From Isoetes taiwanensis (taxonomy: Eukaryota; Streptophyta; Lycopodiopsida; Isoetales; Isoetaceae): a stretch of 64,000 bases of DNA. The DNA lies in NCBI GenBank assembly GCA_021234155.1, contig JAJEKV010000078.1, positions 5,270,370-5,334,369 of the forward strand. Direction: 5' to 3'. A program made the translations under genes and the position numbers. The notes beneath the pieces were generated by a model. The model was not told where the DNA came from and made no database searches. It saw nothing but the letters and a program-made list of their open reading frames with translations. Numbering within the stretch: position 1 is the first letter of the stretch; each line of letters starts with the position of its first letter. Positions 10,739 to 22,091 of the stretch are shown here, piece after piece.

Positions 10739-12490
10739 ATGGATGCCGTGCTTAGCATGACTTCTCCAGGCAAACTGCAATCTATACAGTTACCATTTGA
10801 TGTCAATGGTATTTGCCTTGTGAGTAACAGTATAGTTTCACAATGTTTTGGGTTTCAACCTGGTAGTGTGATGTTGCAACAAGTGTCAGCGGAAAGTGAC
10901 GATGATTCCGCCCATTGGCCCATTGTTGTGGCCACTTACAATGCAAGAATATGAGTTGTGAATGTTTATTGGGAACAGGGAAACCAAATGAGGTGCAATG
11001 GAGAGGAACCTTAAGGAACACACCATTTATAGGAGAACTATCTATGGTCAATGGTTCCCTTAATTGTATATTTTGTAGGGAACAACCAGAATGCATAAGC
11101 CAGTTCATTTTGATCATGTGAAAACTATCTATGATCAATGGTTCCCTTAATTGTATATTTTGTAGGAAACAACCAAGATGCATAAGCCAGTTCATTTTGA
11201 TCATGTGAAACGTATTCCGACTTGGACAACGTTAGGGTGTCATGTCTATGATCCAAAGTAAGTTATTTCTTTTTCTTTTAATCCAAAATAAGTTGTATAT
11301 TTCATTTTTGTAATTCCTTTCATGTAGGATAAGGTCTCTACAGACTATTGCCTTGTGTGACATGAAAACCAAGATTACATTGCACAAAGACTGTTTTGGG
11401 AAAAAACTAAATAAGGTGATGGAGGGCAAAGATTTTCCAAAGAAATTTGAATTTAGGAAATTTATGGTCGATGAAGCACATGGCTAACCGGGGCCAACAA
11501 GAGATTTAGATGTGTTCAATAACGGTCAGAAAATTTTAGGTGGAGAACGCTCATGTCAATTTCATTTTGAGCAGTGCTTGCAACGTCACACAAATAAATA
11601 CATTTATGAGGCCTACCGTATCCAGCATCTGGATTTATGTAGGAAATGGAGGAATGCCGACGAGGTGGACATAAAGTCATAGAAGTAGAAGTTCATCAGT
11701 AGAATTAGAGTCATAGAAGTAGATATTCATCGGGCTAGTTGGGCCTTGAGGAGGACACTTCTTTGGAAGTGAAGTGAAATGTATGGGTCGTGTTTCAAAA
11801 ACTGGTCGTAAATGCCAAACACGTTATTAACAAGGGGAATAAATCCCTTTGTTGCCCTTCTTTTTATGGGATCGAAAGACATCGTAATGGAGAGCAGGAT
11901 CAAATGTTGTGGTTTTGTTCAACCAATGTGCAACATACATAGTATCCGGATTACAGTATAGTTAATGCTCCTAGCAGACCTGGTAGTTGGCCAGTGGCTC
12001 TGAGTCAACATAAAGGATGAAGAATTGCAAGTATTGATGAGTAGCGGATTCGAGGTGAGCGGGCTATCGTCCACATCTAATCAAGACTCCACGACATTTC
12101 TTACGATGCACCTTCGCGAGTAGTTTAAAATCGAGTTAGAAATGGAAGGCATGTCAATAAAAGCAGTTTGAGTAACGATGAAGATGTGAATCTAGAGCGA
12201 AGTTATGACATGGAAGCAGAAGTAGTTGGAAAACAGATTATCACATGTGGAAAGCATGTAATTTATGAGCTCAGAAGAGATATCAACATTTACAAGATTG
12301 AGATTAGTGCAAACCGTAGATGTAATTGTCCAGAATTCATGAAACATGATTGCAAGGGTATATTTCTTCTCTGAAAACACTTGTGTTATGTCTACAACAA
12401 GGTGTTGGGACATAATCCAAAAGATAACAAGGAGGTGATTCAAGCAGTATTGACGGATGCTACACTAGCAATGATTTTAGGTGCCAATTA
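10739..12490 (+). pseudogene. Decayed MULE-type transposase with SWIM finger
   Basis: In-frame pieces succeed one another with shifts and stops: KPNEVQWRGTLRNTPFIGE, then PVHFDHVKRIPTWTTLGCHV ending at a donor-like gtaagt near 11260, and after tttcatgtag at about 11328 IRSLQTIALCDMKTKITLH and KFMVDEAHG. Then come GGERSCQFHFEQCLQRHTNK (about 11540-11595) and a C-terminal NRRCNCPEFMKHDCKG, stop, KHLCYVYNKVLG. The pattern (GCHVYDP, LTIALCDM-like strand, FMVDEAH, CQFHF..C..RH, then CxCPEF...C..KH) matches plant MULE/FAR1-type transposase cores followed by a SWIM zinc finger. At least three stops or shifts show it is dead. A SWIM-bearing host E3 ligase is the alternative for the last part only. 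No terminal inverted repeats were found. Confidence 0.5.
11036..11210. repeat. Tandem duplication, 87-bp unit, two copies
   Basis: The unit beginning aactatctatg and containing ggttcccttaattgtatatt is present twice with period 87 (starts 11036 and 11123). It lies inside the decayed MULE-like transposase and puts the two copies in different frames, so it helped break the gene. Confidence 0.8.
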
Positions 12491-12666
12491 AATTATTCAA
12501 AAGTAATTGTTATTGTATATCTAGAAAAGTAGCAGGCAAAATCAAAATTTTGGTGTAAAGTGTTGAAGATATTATATAGAAATGAAGATTCCTGCCAATT
12601 TTATATACTCAGTTATCTCCATTTTAGAGTATGTATTAAGAATATTCCTTACAAAAAAACAGGAAA

Positions 12667-12740
12667 ACATACTTCGAAAAAACTTAAAAAAAGCCGCACC
12701 CTAACATACTTCGAAAAAACTTAAAAAAAGCCGCACCCTA
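12667..12740. repeat. Tandem duplication, 37-bp unit, two copies
   Basis: Two nearly perfect copies of a unit starting acatacttcgaaaaaactta and ending gccgcaccct. It lies just after the transposase relic. Confidence 0.85.
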
Positions 12741-13479
12741 GACCACAGATGCGCGCATCTTAAGATGCTTAAGATGTACATGTGTAACATCAACACGCAT
12801 CTTAAGATAGACGTGTATAACTTTTTTTGTAATAATTTTGTATCCCTAAAGTCTTTCTTCTATGCGCAAAACATGGCCGGAATGCTATTTTTAGCGCCCC
12901 AATGGGCTCTATCACATCTGCTCCTCCATGAGAATAGAAACTCGGCACCATTTGACAGCTTCAGACATCTTGATAGCTCTATGGGCAGTATCTCAGCAGG
13001 TTTAGGATAAGTTACAGATTAGAAGGGAGGGGAAGGCACCATTTCGGTTGCAAAGGGAAGGATTTTGGACATCATTTGGACTGACAGTGCAGCAACTGCA
13101 GTTCATAAGAGAGCTCTCAAACTCAGCAAATAGAGTCTGTCATAAGATATCAGAGCTACAAAAGATTTTTGGGAGAAGTTTGGGAAGAAATTTATCAATA
13201 ATTATTTTTATTTTACAAACACGTCTTAAACGCATCTAAAATCTTAGATGTTTAGATGAATTAGATGTTTAGATATGTCGCATCTAACAGATCTATCTTA
13301 GGATGTGTTTGAACACTGATGAGGAAGATGTTTGTGCAGGATAGATAGCTGCTCTCATTTGCGTGTCCTCGACCGTGAATATGACTATCCGAGGGCAGTC
13401 CGGATGCTAGGCACCATGGTGGCTTGCCTTAGCAATGTGTAGCTGCATATGGAACGTCATTCGAGCGAGGATCAGCATC
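12741..13479. other. Possible decayed small DNA transposon
   Basis: The left side has repeated cttaagatg (about 12755-12810); the right side has a run of catcta/tagatg blocks (13210-13300) ending cttaggatgtgtttgaac. These are loosely inverted, which suggests an old MITE-like element about 0.55 kb long, but I cannot define clean termini or a target duplication. No gene seen. Confidence 0.25.
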
Positions 13480-13499
13480 TGGAGCCGGTTAATAAACAC

Positions 13500-14587
13500 C
13501 TTGCCTCTTCCGTCAGGCCATGTGCCACTACACTCTCTTGAGCTCTCTGATCGTCAGGTCAATGCTGACTGGCAAGGCGGGTGTTGTTTGTGGTCAGCGG
13601 AGTGTGGGTTGTGGCCTATATTGGTGCGGTGGTGGCATGAAGCCTTGGCGATGCAGCAACAGGCAGCCCTGGCTGACGTCATGTAAACGTTTGGGCGTGT
13701 GGGACTGCCATGGCATGTGTAGTGGTCTCTTCTTCCTAAAGATGAGAGCTCAGCTCCTGTTGGAATTGTTGCTGCCTTGCAATTCATTCATGCAGCACTG
13801 TAGTTGCTCACGAGCTTCTATGGAGGCCCTTGCCTTGTTGAATGACGGCTGCCCGCAGGTCCTATACCTTTCGATCTCGACCTGCAGAGCTGTGCTCCAG
13901 TTTTTATAAGCGAGAGTCCAACATAGGGTTCACTATCGACGAGGCCAATTCCTCTTTCTCGACCCTACTTTGAAGGGCTCTATATTGTGATTGGTTCTCT
14001 TCAAAGTCGATCCGGGCTCTTCACATCATGATAGCGCCTCCACCGCTTCTGATCGAAGACGGGAGATGGTTTCCATTTTCTCCTTCTCAACACGTTGCAT
14101 ATCCTATATCATGGCTTCCATGGCAGTGGACAAAGAATCTATGCAAGCCTGCATGTCGGCGAGACTTTTCTTGTCCTTCTGCCTTTCAGAGTATGCTATG
14201 CAAAGACCATCCTCAAGGTATTGTAAGCAGGTCTCAATGCTAGAAGCATGCTGCTTTTCAGTAGCTAGCCAGCTACCTCTTGAGCAATTTTGGTGCGGAG
14301 GCCTGCATCTCCTCTGCTAAACAAGCAATTCAAGTTGTGTTGCCATCTGCCATTGCTTGAACCTGCTCCCAGTGCTCCTCAATTGCATGGTCTGGTGGCA
14401 TCGGTGCACAGATACAGCTTGCCAATAGGCTAGAGTATCTGTTATATGCTTGACGAGCTATGCTTGTTGCACGAGACTTTGCCCGTGCTTCTCTTTTAAG
14501 TGTGCACCTATCAATTTTACCGGTGTCATCTAGTCTGTCAATAAAGATGGCATCTATATACTCTCCCAAGAGAAGTTTTACTGCCAT
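13500..14587 (-). pseudogene. Decayed coiled-coil ORF of the 3-kb repeat, copy 2
   Basis: An ATG at 14587 opens an 85-codon frame starting MAVKLLLGEYIDAIFIDRLD and including IEEHWEQVQAMADGNTT. Further left, broken frames continue with SSIETCLQYLEDGLCIA, SERQKDKKSLADMQACIDSL, METISRLRSEAVEALS and stops. These are the homologues of the pieces in copy 1, better preserved at the N-terminal side. The product was a long helical coiled coil of unknown family. Stops and shifts make it non-functional. Confidence 0.5.
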
Positions 14588-16283
14588 GTCAGCACTAGGT
14601 AGGGAGGACCGTGTGTGAAACCATCCACATACATATCAGTGGGGTGGGATGAAGGGACACATGGCTCGTCTGACTCTTCTATCACTGGGGTTGCCACGAT
14701 TAGGATATCACCCTACAGACACATGTCTGAAGGCCTCTAAGCATAATGATCCCATAGAACCTCTGCCCCCTTACAGCGTCTGAAAGCCTTTAACTGTAAG
14801 AAGCAGGCACAGGCTTTATCACCTTACAGACACCTATCTGAGCACAACCTCTAACCTCTGCCTCCTTACAGATGTTTGCCTGAGATGAATAGTAGCAATG
14901 GCTTCCTCCTTATAGACACATATCTGAAAGCCTTCAGCATGCGAATGTTTGAATCCAAGATGATGCCTCCAAGTGCAAGAAGTAGGCGCATGCTCTTTTA
15001 CCTTATAGACACCTGTCTGAAAGTGTTCAAATGCAAAAATCAAGTGCAACCTCTAATGCAATCTCTGATGCTTGTCTGAGATGAACAGTAGCAATTGGTT
15101 CCTCCTTATAAACACCCATTTGAAAGCCTCCAGCATGCAAATGTTTGAATCCAAAGTAATTAGATGGTATCAACCCCTCTGAATTCCACCTTAAAACCAG
15201 GTTGCAAATTTGTTGTTTTCTCCTCTCAGATCTTAAACAAATATGTGCAAACTAGATATTTTGAAACTATCACAGAACAAGCATTCCAATGATATACATT
15301 GCTCCCAAAATAGAGCTACAGATCAAGGATTATGAAGAAAAGTATACAGTGTTAGAAAATAGAGCAGTGAAAACCCTAAAATCAGAACTGAAAATTAGTT
15401 GTTTTTGCTATGAATTCCTGGCAAACACCATCAAATCAAATACGATTGGAAAGAACTCTAAAAGAGCTTTTCAATGATGCAAGTTTTGTAGAAATAAAGT
15501 TACAAAGAAATAGATATGAACAAAAATGTAATGCCAACCGGAAAGTGGAGGCGCAGGCCGGGAATATGTGGCTTTGCTATGGAAACAATGTTCAAACACA
15601 TTGAATCACATTCCATCAGAAAGATCTCTGAGAGGGCTTTCCAAGAAGCAAATTTCAGATGAGACGGGTTTTTTATTCTCTGGGTACGATAAAAAATGTG
15701 TGGGCAGCACCACGAGCACTTCAGGGTTTTTGGAACCCGTTATTTGCAGCCCGGAATCCTGTGTTTTTTTTGTGTAGAAAAATTAGTTTAATATATGCAA
15801 ATCACATACCTATACAAAGAACTCTGAGAGACTTTCCAATGCAACAAATTTCAGCTGAAACAGAGTTCTGGATCTCCAGATATGATCGAAAATGTGTGAC
15901 CAACTTTCAAAGCGCCTAAGGTTTCCGAGCGCCTATGTGAAGAGATGAGAATGCACAAGGGTGGTATGCACACAATGATACAGAGAGGTATATTTGGTGA
16001 TTCAACCACAATTATATTGTGTTGCATGCATCATATTTTAATTTTACCAATAACAATTATTATCTATCTACTTTATAAGCATGAGATTAATGAACAAAGA
16101 CAAGTCATTGAACTAATGTCAAGCTTAATGCACACAAACAAGTTTATTAAATCAAGAAGAGAAGAATGTTTTTAGTTGTCCACTAGAGACAAACTGGTCT
16201 ATGAGATGCACATACAACACACTAACATTATTCTATGAGTTCTAACTTAGTTGACCTTACATTGCAAGGCAATGATAAAAAAG

Positions 16284-16345
16284 ATCTAGAATAGATGTGG
16301 CTCTTCCTGGACAACCATGATGAATGGAAATCGTAGGAAGAACTA
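16284..16345 (-). pseudogene. Dirigent C-terminal relic 1
   Basis: Reading leftwards the segment gives FIMVVQEEPHLF and a stop, homologous to the last residues (YTMVAQEEPRLF) of the intact dirigent protein at 17350-17931. Similarity with that gene's end continues into its 3' flank. It is the tail of a lost tandem dirigent copy or a duplicated 3' end. Confidence 0.65.
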
Positions 16346-16626
16346 CAAGGAACAACAAGCTGGGTATATTTGGTGATTCAATCATAATTGTATTGAGGCA
16401 TACATTCACTTCTACAAATAACAATTGCTATCTATCTACCTAGTAAGCATGAAGCTTATGAACAAAGACAAGTCATTGAAGTAACGCCAAGCTTAATTAA
16501 TAATGTATATAAACAATTTCAATGAATCAAGAAGAGAAGAACATACTTATTGTCAACTAGAGACAAACTGAATGCAGACAACAGATCAGCATTGTTATAT
16601 GAACCAGTTGACCAGATCGATGATCA

Positions 16627-16690
16627 GAGACATCTAGAACAGATGTGGCTCTTCTTGGGCAAACATGGTGAATGGAACATAGTAGGTATA
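16627..16690 (-). pseudogene. Dirigent C-terminal relic 2
   Basis: Reading leftwards it gives VPFTMFAQEEPHLF and a stop, again the C-terminus of the dirigent family, closer to the intact gene (VPYTMVAQEEPRLF) than relic 1. It is followed to the left by the same 3' flank sequence. With relic 1 it forms a ladder of dirigent 3' ends on one strand. Confidence 0.7.
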
Positions 16691-17349
16691 CAAGGATGAA
16701 TTTACGTCATGCCACATGGCAACATAAAATTTCATTCTCATTTTTTGATCTAATTTCCTCTTTCTATCTTGATCGGTTTAGAGCAACAAGTCACATCTCA
16801 AATATGTAGTGGTTATCAAGATTTTAGATTTATATTATGATCCTTCCCCCTTCTTGTTTGTAAATGGAAAATGTTATTGACGCCCTTCTCCCATAAGAAA
16901 CTAAGTTTATGAATTTATATATTCACCGCCAACTGTCGATTGGTATAATTTGTAGACAATTGTGTAGCTTCGAATTGTTCTCTCTTAGTGATCTCATGTA
17001 CCATCACGAGCTTAGCGTTCATTTGAACATCAAATGATAATGTCAATTTCTATGTTAGGGATAGATTTGGTGATTAAACCACAATTGTATTGTATTGCAT
17101 GCAAACATATTTTAATTTTACCAATAACAACTACTATCTATCTACTTACAAGCATGAGATTAATGAACAAAGACATATCATTGAATTAATACCAAACTTA
17201 ACGTACACAAATAAGATTACGTAATTCAAGAAGACAAAAGCATTTTTAGTTGTCACTAGAGACAAATTGGCCTACGAGATGCACACAACACACAACATTG
17301 TTATATGAATTCTAACCCAGTTGACCTTAATTTGCACGGTAAAAGAGAC

Positions 17350-17931
17350 TTAGAATAGACGTGGCTCTTCTTGGGCAACCATGGTGTATGGAACATCGTA
17401 GGAAGGACTAGAAGGAATGACAAGATGGGTATCAAAGAAGGCAATAGTATCAACACCATTCTGGTAGGTTTTGGTATAAATAGCATGACCAAAGGCATTT
17501 CTAAAGTCATCGGTACCACCAACGATGGCAATATGCGTGGCACCAGGGCGACCGACAGACTTATCAGTGCCTTGGAAGGCGATGGTACCACTAAATTCGG
17601 AAGTCTGCAGCACAGCGCTGAAAACAAAAAATGCATGATCTGCATTGATCGCAGCAATCATGACAATCCCCTTTGCTCGCCCAATCTCTTGAGCAACCCT
17701 CAAGTCTGGACCATCTAGAATCTGATTATCTATCACATATAGGGAGCCCAACTTTGTCGTGTTTGTTTCTCCATTGGGACCTCCCACTTGCACTCTCGTG
17801 GCATTCGAAGAGGAGAACTTATCATAGATCCACATTTTCAAATGGATATTTTTGAATGGCTTGCCTTCTACCATGGCTTGAGAAATCATTACCATAAGTA
17901 GCAAAACTATCATTGCTATTCTTGCTCCCAT
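17350..17931 (-). CDS. Dirigent protein (intact)
   Basis: A 193-residue single-exon ORF with an N-terminal hydrophobic signal peptide (about residues 1-23, MGARIAMIVLLLMVMISQAM) and then a dirigent domain: WIYDKFSSSNATRVQVGG, a first-strand block, FSGTIAFQGTD, and the family hallmark IAIVGGTDDFRNAFGHAIY. Dirigent proteins form a secreted eight-stranded beta-barrel that steers stereoselective coupling of monolignol radicals to lignans, or shapes lignin deposition, in the cell wall. Length is typical (~180-200). One N-glycosylation sequon (NAT) lies near residue 44 and one (NTT) near 57. The ATG is the only one ahead of the signal peptide. It is head to head with a second dirigent gene 1.9 kb away and followed by two C-terminal relics. 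The substrate cannot be told from sequence. Confidence 0.92.
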   Translation of the reverse strand: MGARIAMIVLLLMVMISQAMVEGKPFKNIHLKMWIYDKFSSSNATRVQVGGPNGETNTTKLGSLYVIDNQILDGPDLRVAQEIGRAKGIVMIAAINADHAFFVFSAVLQTSEFSGTIAFQGTDKSVGRPGATHIAIVGGTDDFRNAFGHAIYTKTYQNGVDTIAFFDTHLVIPSSPSYDVPYTMVAQEEPRLF

Positions 17932-18006
17932 TTTCTTTTTTGTAGCACCAAAACTTCAACTGACCCGAGGCAGCAATTGTTGCCTTTTGAGGTGCCAAAT
18001 ATAGCA

Positions 18007-18012
18007 TTTATA
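18007..18012 (-). promoter_or_regulatory. Probable TATA box of the minus-strand dirigent gene
   Basis: On the minus strand the sequence reads CCTATAAATG, about 75 nt upstream of the ATG at 17931, a usual distance for a plant TATA box with a short leader. No intron or uORF intervenes. Confidence 0.55.
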
Positions 18013-18239
18013 GGCTTGATGTGTATTAGTATGTGCTTACTTAAAAGGAATATGCCCATGGGGCTTTCTTGGAAGGTGGAGCTCCATAGTATAATCTCTT
18101 TCAAAGAAGTCTTTTTATAAAAAATTGATGAGAAGATAAGCTACGTGTAGTATGGAGCTTTATAATCGTATAGATAGAAAAATCATGGTCGTTGTTTGGA
18201 TAGGCATGTGGATGACTATAATAATATTATAAAACTTTA

Positions 18240-19450
18240 TGCCTGCAAATGAATAGTATTGCAACAATTGATTCTAATAATGGCCACCCACTGCATACTC
18301 CAACTATGAGCAGAGCACCAGCTAGGCAAGATATAGACGGCCTTAAATGTATTGCACTTGCTTATTCCAAGAGGATTTCTAGATTTGCATATAGTAGAAA
18401 TAAAGCTTAAATATTGCAACGTGGTAGAAATTAATTGTAATTGTGTTGTGCGTTCAGACTTGTCTGCATAATGATGACAATATTGTAAGAAAAGAGGTCG
18501 TCAAGTGAACCATGGTAGGACACCCCTTATATTCTTCTAGATGGAAGAAAGTAGGTCGTCAGATGAACATAGATGACTATAATCATATAAAACTATGCAG
18601 ATAAATGAATAGTAGTGGACAACACGTGAACAATTGATTTACTAATCGCCACCAGTGCATAGTCTGACTATGAGCAGAGCATGAGCTAGGCGAGATATAG
18701 ATGACCTTAGATGTATTCCATTTGTTTATTTCGAGAGGAATTTACTAAGGTATCGAGATATACATACAGTAGAAATAAAGCTTAAAGTATTGCAACTTGG
18801 TTGATATTAATTGTATTGTGAGTTCAGACGTGTCTCCATAATGGCGACAATACGATAAGAAAAGAGGTCCTCAAATGAACAGTGATTGGACATATGCCAC
18901 GTGAAGATTCTTTTTGTAATCGTGAGTAACATGCAATATAACATTGAATTAGCAATACAACAAGATTGAGTCTCATAATATAATCTCTTTTGAAGAAGTT
19001 CTATATTAAAAATGTCGAGAAGATAGTTACGTAGTATGGAACCCCATATTCTTCTAGATGGAAGAAACTAGGTTGCTAGATGAACAATTGGTTGGATAGG
19101 AGGCCGATAAATGAATAGTAGTGGACATATGGCACATGGATGATTTCATACTAGCCTTCACATGAAGGGAGAGGTGTTCCAATGAACATTGGTGGGACAT
19201 ATGCCATATGGAGATGGTTTTCATAATTGCCAGTAACATGGCAATATGACACCATATGACAAGATGGAGTCTCATGAAGAAAAACGCACTGACAAATGAA
19301 CAGCGATGGACAATGCCATGTGTAGACGAGTTTTTTAGATGTCATCACATGGTATTATACTTCACCCCGATGACAATAATTCAATTCAATTCTTATAATA
19401 ATCTGATATATGTAAGAAAATAGGCGACAAATGAATAGTTGTGCTGATAA
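18240..19450. repeat. Degenerate repeat array in the divergent dirigent promoter region
   Basis: A ~270-bp block at 18240-18510 is repeated at 18605-18880 (shared: ctatgagcagagca, gtagaaataaagctta, gttcagac.tgtct). Further right, a shorter unit with aaatgaacagngatggacat and atgccang recurs at about 18870, 19090, 19170, 19290 and 19428. Two CACGTG G-boxes occur (18623-18628, 18898-18903), the second inside a unit. The array fills most of the space between the two divergent dirigent genes. Whether it regulates them is unknown. Confidence 0.6.
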
Positions 19451-19748
19451 TTATTGGCTGTAACATGGTATTTCCATACTGATGCAAGCAAGGCTTAAGA
19501 TATTCCTACTTGCTGGTGGCCCTTCCACACAGGGAATGGCCGACCTCTTGCCATTTCACAGCGTCAAGGTAAGATTTTAATAGGCTGCAACAGATCTTCA
19601 ACAGAGATTTTAGCAGATTTTTCGCTGGCTGCAGCAGGCCAATCAAGAATGCGATCCCATTTTCCATTCTTGATTAGAATGGTTGCCACATGGCAGCCAT
19701 TCATTGGATAATACACAAGAACGAACATCAACTTATCTTGTTGATGCA

Positions 19749-19756
19749 TATATAAA
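19749..19756 (+). promoter_or_regulatory. Probable TATA box of the plus-strand dirigent gene
   Basis: TATATAAA lies 39 nt upstream of the ATG at 19795, implying a very short leader. The intervening stretch is purine-rich and has no other ATG in good context. Confidence 0.65.
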
Positions 19757-19794
19757 GAATGAGATGGGGGTTGAGGAATGAGTGTGGTTGAAAG

Positions 19795-20379
19795 ATGAAT
19801 GCACTAGGACTAAAATGCGCAGTGCTTGTGATTGTGATGCAAATTGCAAAGGCATATGGTGAGTGTGGCCAATTTGAAATGAAGACTACTAACATAGGGT
19901 TCTATGTGCAGACCAGGATTATCAAACCCAACGAGACAGTTAGGGTTGTGGCCAGCGCCGACGGGGACTACGAAACCACTACCAAGTGGGGCACGATCGG
20001 AGTAGGGGACATCCTTCTCACTGCAGAGCAGTCCAACACCTCCAAAGCAGTAGGGCGCCTCAAATCCGCTGTTATAATCGCTGACAGTTTCTTCACAGAT
20101 TTTCCCCATGCCCTAGAAATTCTGGAAGCAGTTATTGAAACGGAGCTCTACCATGGTACCTTTTCTCTCAGAGGTCGTGACGTTGCCAGCGGACTTTCCG
20201 AGCTTGCTGTTGTCGGTGGAACTGGCGACTTTTGGGGTGTAAAAGGTTGGGCCAATCTCACCCATGTTGCATATAATTTGCCTGATTCTGTCACGTTTGT
20301 TAATGCTACTCTTGTACACCCTCCATCCTTATCTTCTTCAGTTGATCTAGCCTCCTGTAACCAGGATCTCAGCTCCTGA
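19795..20379 (+). CDS. Dirigent-like protein, divergent (intact)
   Basis: A 194-residue single-exon ORF with a signal peptide (about 1-22, MNALGLKCAVLVIVMQIAKA) and a dirigent domain recognised mainly by its second half: ELYHGTFSLRGRDV, then LAVVGGTGDFWGVKGWANL, the family hallmark G-G-T-G-D-F. The first half is unusual: the normal YxxD(K/R) strand is replaced by GFYVQTRIIKPNETVRVV, and a Cys pair (C23-ish and near the C-terminus) may form a disulphide. Three N-glycosylation sequons (NET, NTS, NAT) and NLT are visible. It is head to head with the dirigent gene at 17350-17931 but too divergent to be its recent duplicate. Likely secreted; catalytic guidance ability is uncertain. Confidence 0.85.
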   Translation: MNALGLKCAVLVIVMQIAKAYGECGQFEMKTTNIGFYVQTRIIKPNETVRVVASADGDYETTTKWGTIGVGDILLTAEQSNTSKAVGRLKSAVIIADSFFTDFPHALEILEAVIETELYHGTFSLRGRDVASGLSELAVVGGTGDFWGVKGWANLTHVAYNLPDSVTFVNATLVHPPSLSSSVDLASCNQDLSS

Positions 20380-22091
20380 CTTTGTTCGTTCTGCTCATTG
20401 ATTATGTTTCTTCTGTTGAAATAACTCCAGCTGTGACAAAACCTATGTTTTTATGACTATGTAGTCTCTATGTAGTAACTGGTATTCCAGTTTTTGCTTC
20501 CAAAAGATGCTGTCAATTCATAGATATAATTATGAAGTATATGTGGTCATTCGAAAAAGTTCTAATGATAATTCTGAGTCCCTTTTCAAATGAATTTCTT
20601 TTGCTCTATGCTAGTCTAACTTTGGATTATAATGATGGTATTGTATGATGGCTGCAAAGATTTCAATCCATTATATGTCTTTTAACCGATGGAAGGTTAC
20701 TTGTAACTGAATAGGTCTATGATTGCACGCCTATTATCCATTATTGCTGAATTTTTTTCTCAAGGACGAAGAAACTAGAAATTTCACAGTTACGAAGCAA
20801 CTATAGTAAAAAATAGTACAATTACTTTCATTGTGATAACTATCTCTCTCTCTCAAAATGGAAGTTGGCCATGGGGCATAAACCTGTGAGTGGAAGGCTC
20901 TGATAAACACTGATATGGCACCTTTTCTACCCATAAATTTGTCAAATCCTTGCAAGATGGCTTTCAAACATAGCTTGTTTCATGACCATTATCCAGTAGA
21001 AAGTTGTTTTATGATAACCTCCGTTACACAGATATGGTTGCAGGACTGCATGCACACACTACATCTTTGCATCATGCTACCTATTGAAATGAATTGCCTT
21101 GTTCCTTTTATCAACTAAGCGTGATTATTTTGCATTCAAAGAATGAGTTATAGCACTAAAAAGTTGTACACACTAGATACGGATAAGCAGCTTATTGTGC
21201 TAGTGAGACTAATGTCGAGTGAGACATCTGGTGTATACAGGAACTGCATTAAATTAATAGGATTGGCAGGGACTATACCAATAATTATAGACAAACGAGA
21301 GGTTCCAATCTAAAGCATAGCTAGATATGGGCATATGAATGCAAGGACATTTGAAATGATTGTGATTTTTTTTTGGAAAAACTATCAAAAATGGCCCTAC
21401 AAGTTTTGATAATTACCAAAATGCCTCTTCTTATAGAAACCTTATGCTTATAGCTAAGTGCAACCTTTTTTATTTTTTTTTTAAGTTTTAACCATGTTTA
21501 AACCATTGAATTATATCATGTATAAACAATGGATACACCAAAAGGTGCAAATACATGCACGTTCCAGTGGTTCAATGAAGCCTGCGCCTGGTGCAAAATG
21601 TGGAACCTGATAACCTCCGTGGCTGGCACAGACACATCGCCTGCAGGCGTGGCGTGAAAATAGAGAAAGCAATGAGAGACGGCTGATCCGGCCCGAGATA
21701 AGAATGTGAATAACACAGAAATCCGAAAGAAATCCGAATAAAAAATACAGAGCAAGAGAGCATGCACTATATTCACAAAACAAGAGAGCAACATAAACAA
21801 CAAAGAAACCATGCCGCACGCGGCAAAGGCCACAAAATCATTTTAAGCCACAAGGCTAAGCCGCCCTCAACCCCATAGTGCCTTCATAGTGCCTAATGTT
21901 GCCTCAACCGCCGACTTTTGCGGCACCGTAGCCGGGATGCCGGGCGAAAAAACCGTTATAGGCGTTAAGTGGTTTCCAAACGGATCTGCCGAACGAAACT
22001 CCGTTCCAGTTCAGGGATGCATGAATCGCGACGACCGTAAAAAAGAAAAACTAAGAAACTCTGCTTTCTAAAATTAACCACTAACAAAAAA
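20380..22091. other. Intergenic, no gene seen
   Basis: 3' flank of the dirigent gene followed by AT-rich DNA. Overlapping minus-strand frames at 21511-21833 are cysteine- and phenylalanine-rich and look like chance. A (CT)n tract lies near 20846. The stretch 21850-22070 is richer in CG and unlike its surroundings, possibly an insert, but no boundaries are clear. Confidence 0.45.

Larger units (their letters stand above)
13480..16345. repeat. 3-kb direct repeat, copy 2
   Basis: Second copy of the unit at 3300-6580, without the foldback insertion. It ends in a piece of dirigent 3' coding sequence (16284-16345) that copy 1 lost after gatctaga. The sequence right of this copy repeats the same dirigent-flank motif twice more (about 16355-16690 and 17055-17349), which ties the family to the dirigent locus. 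Confidence 0.75.

Noticed and set aside
21511-21833. Three overlapping minus-strand ORFs up to 105 codons
   Set aside because: All three frames are open with Cys/Phe-rich, domain-free composition; typical of chance in this base composition.
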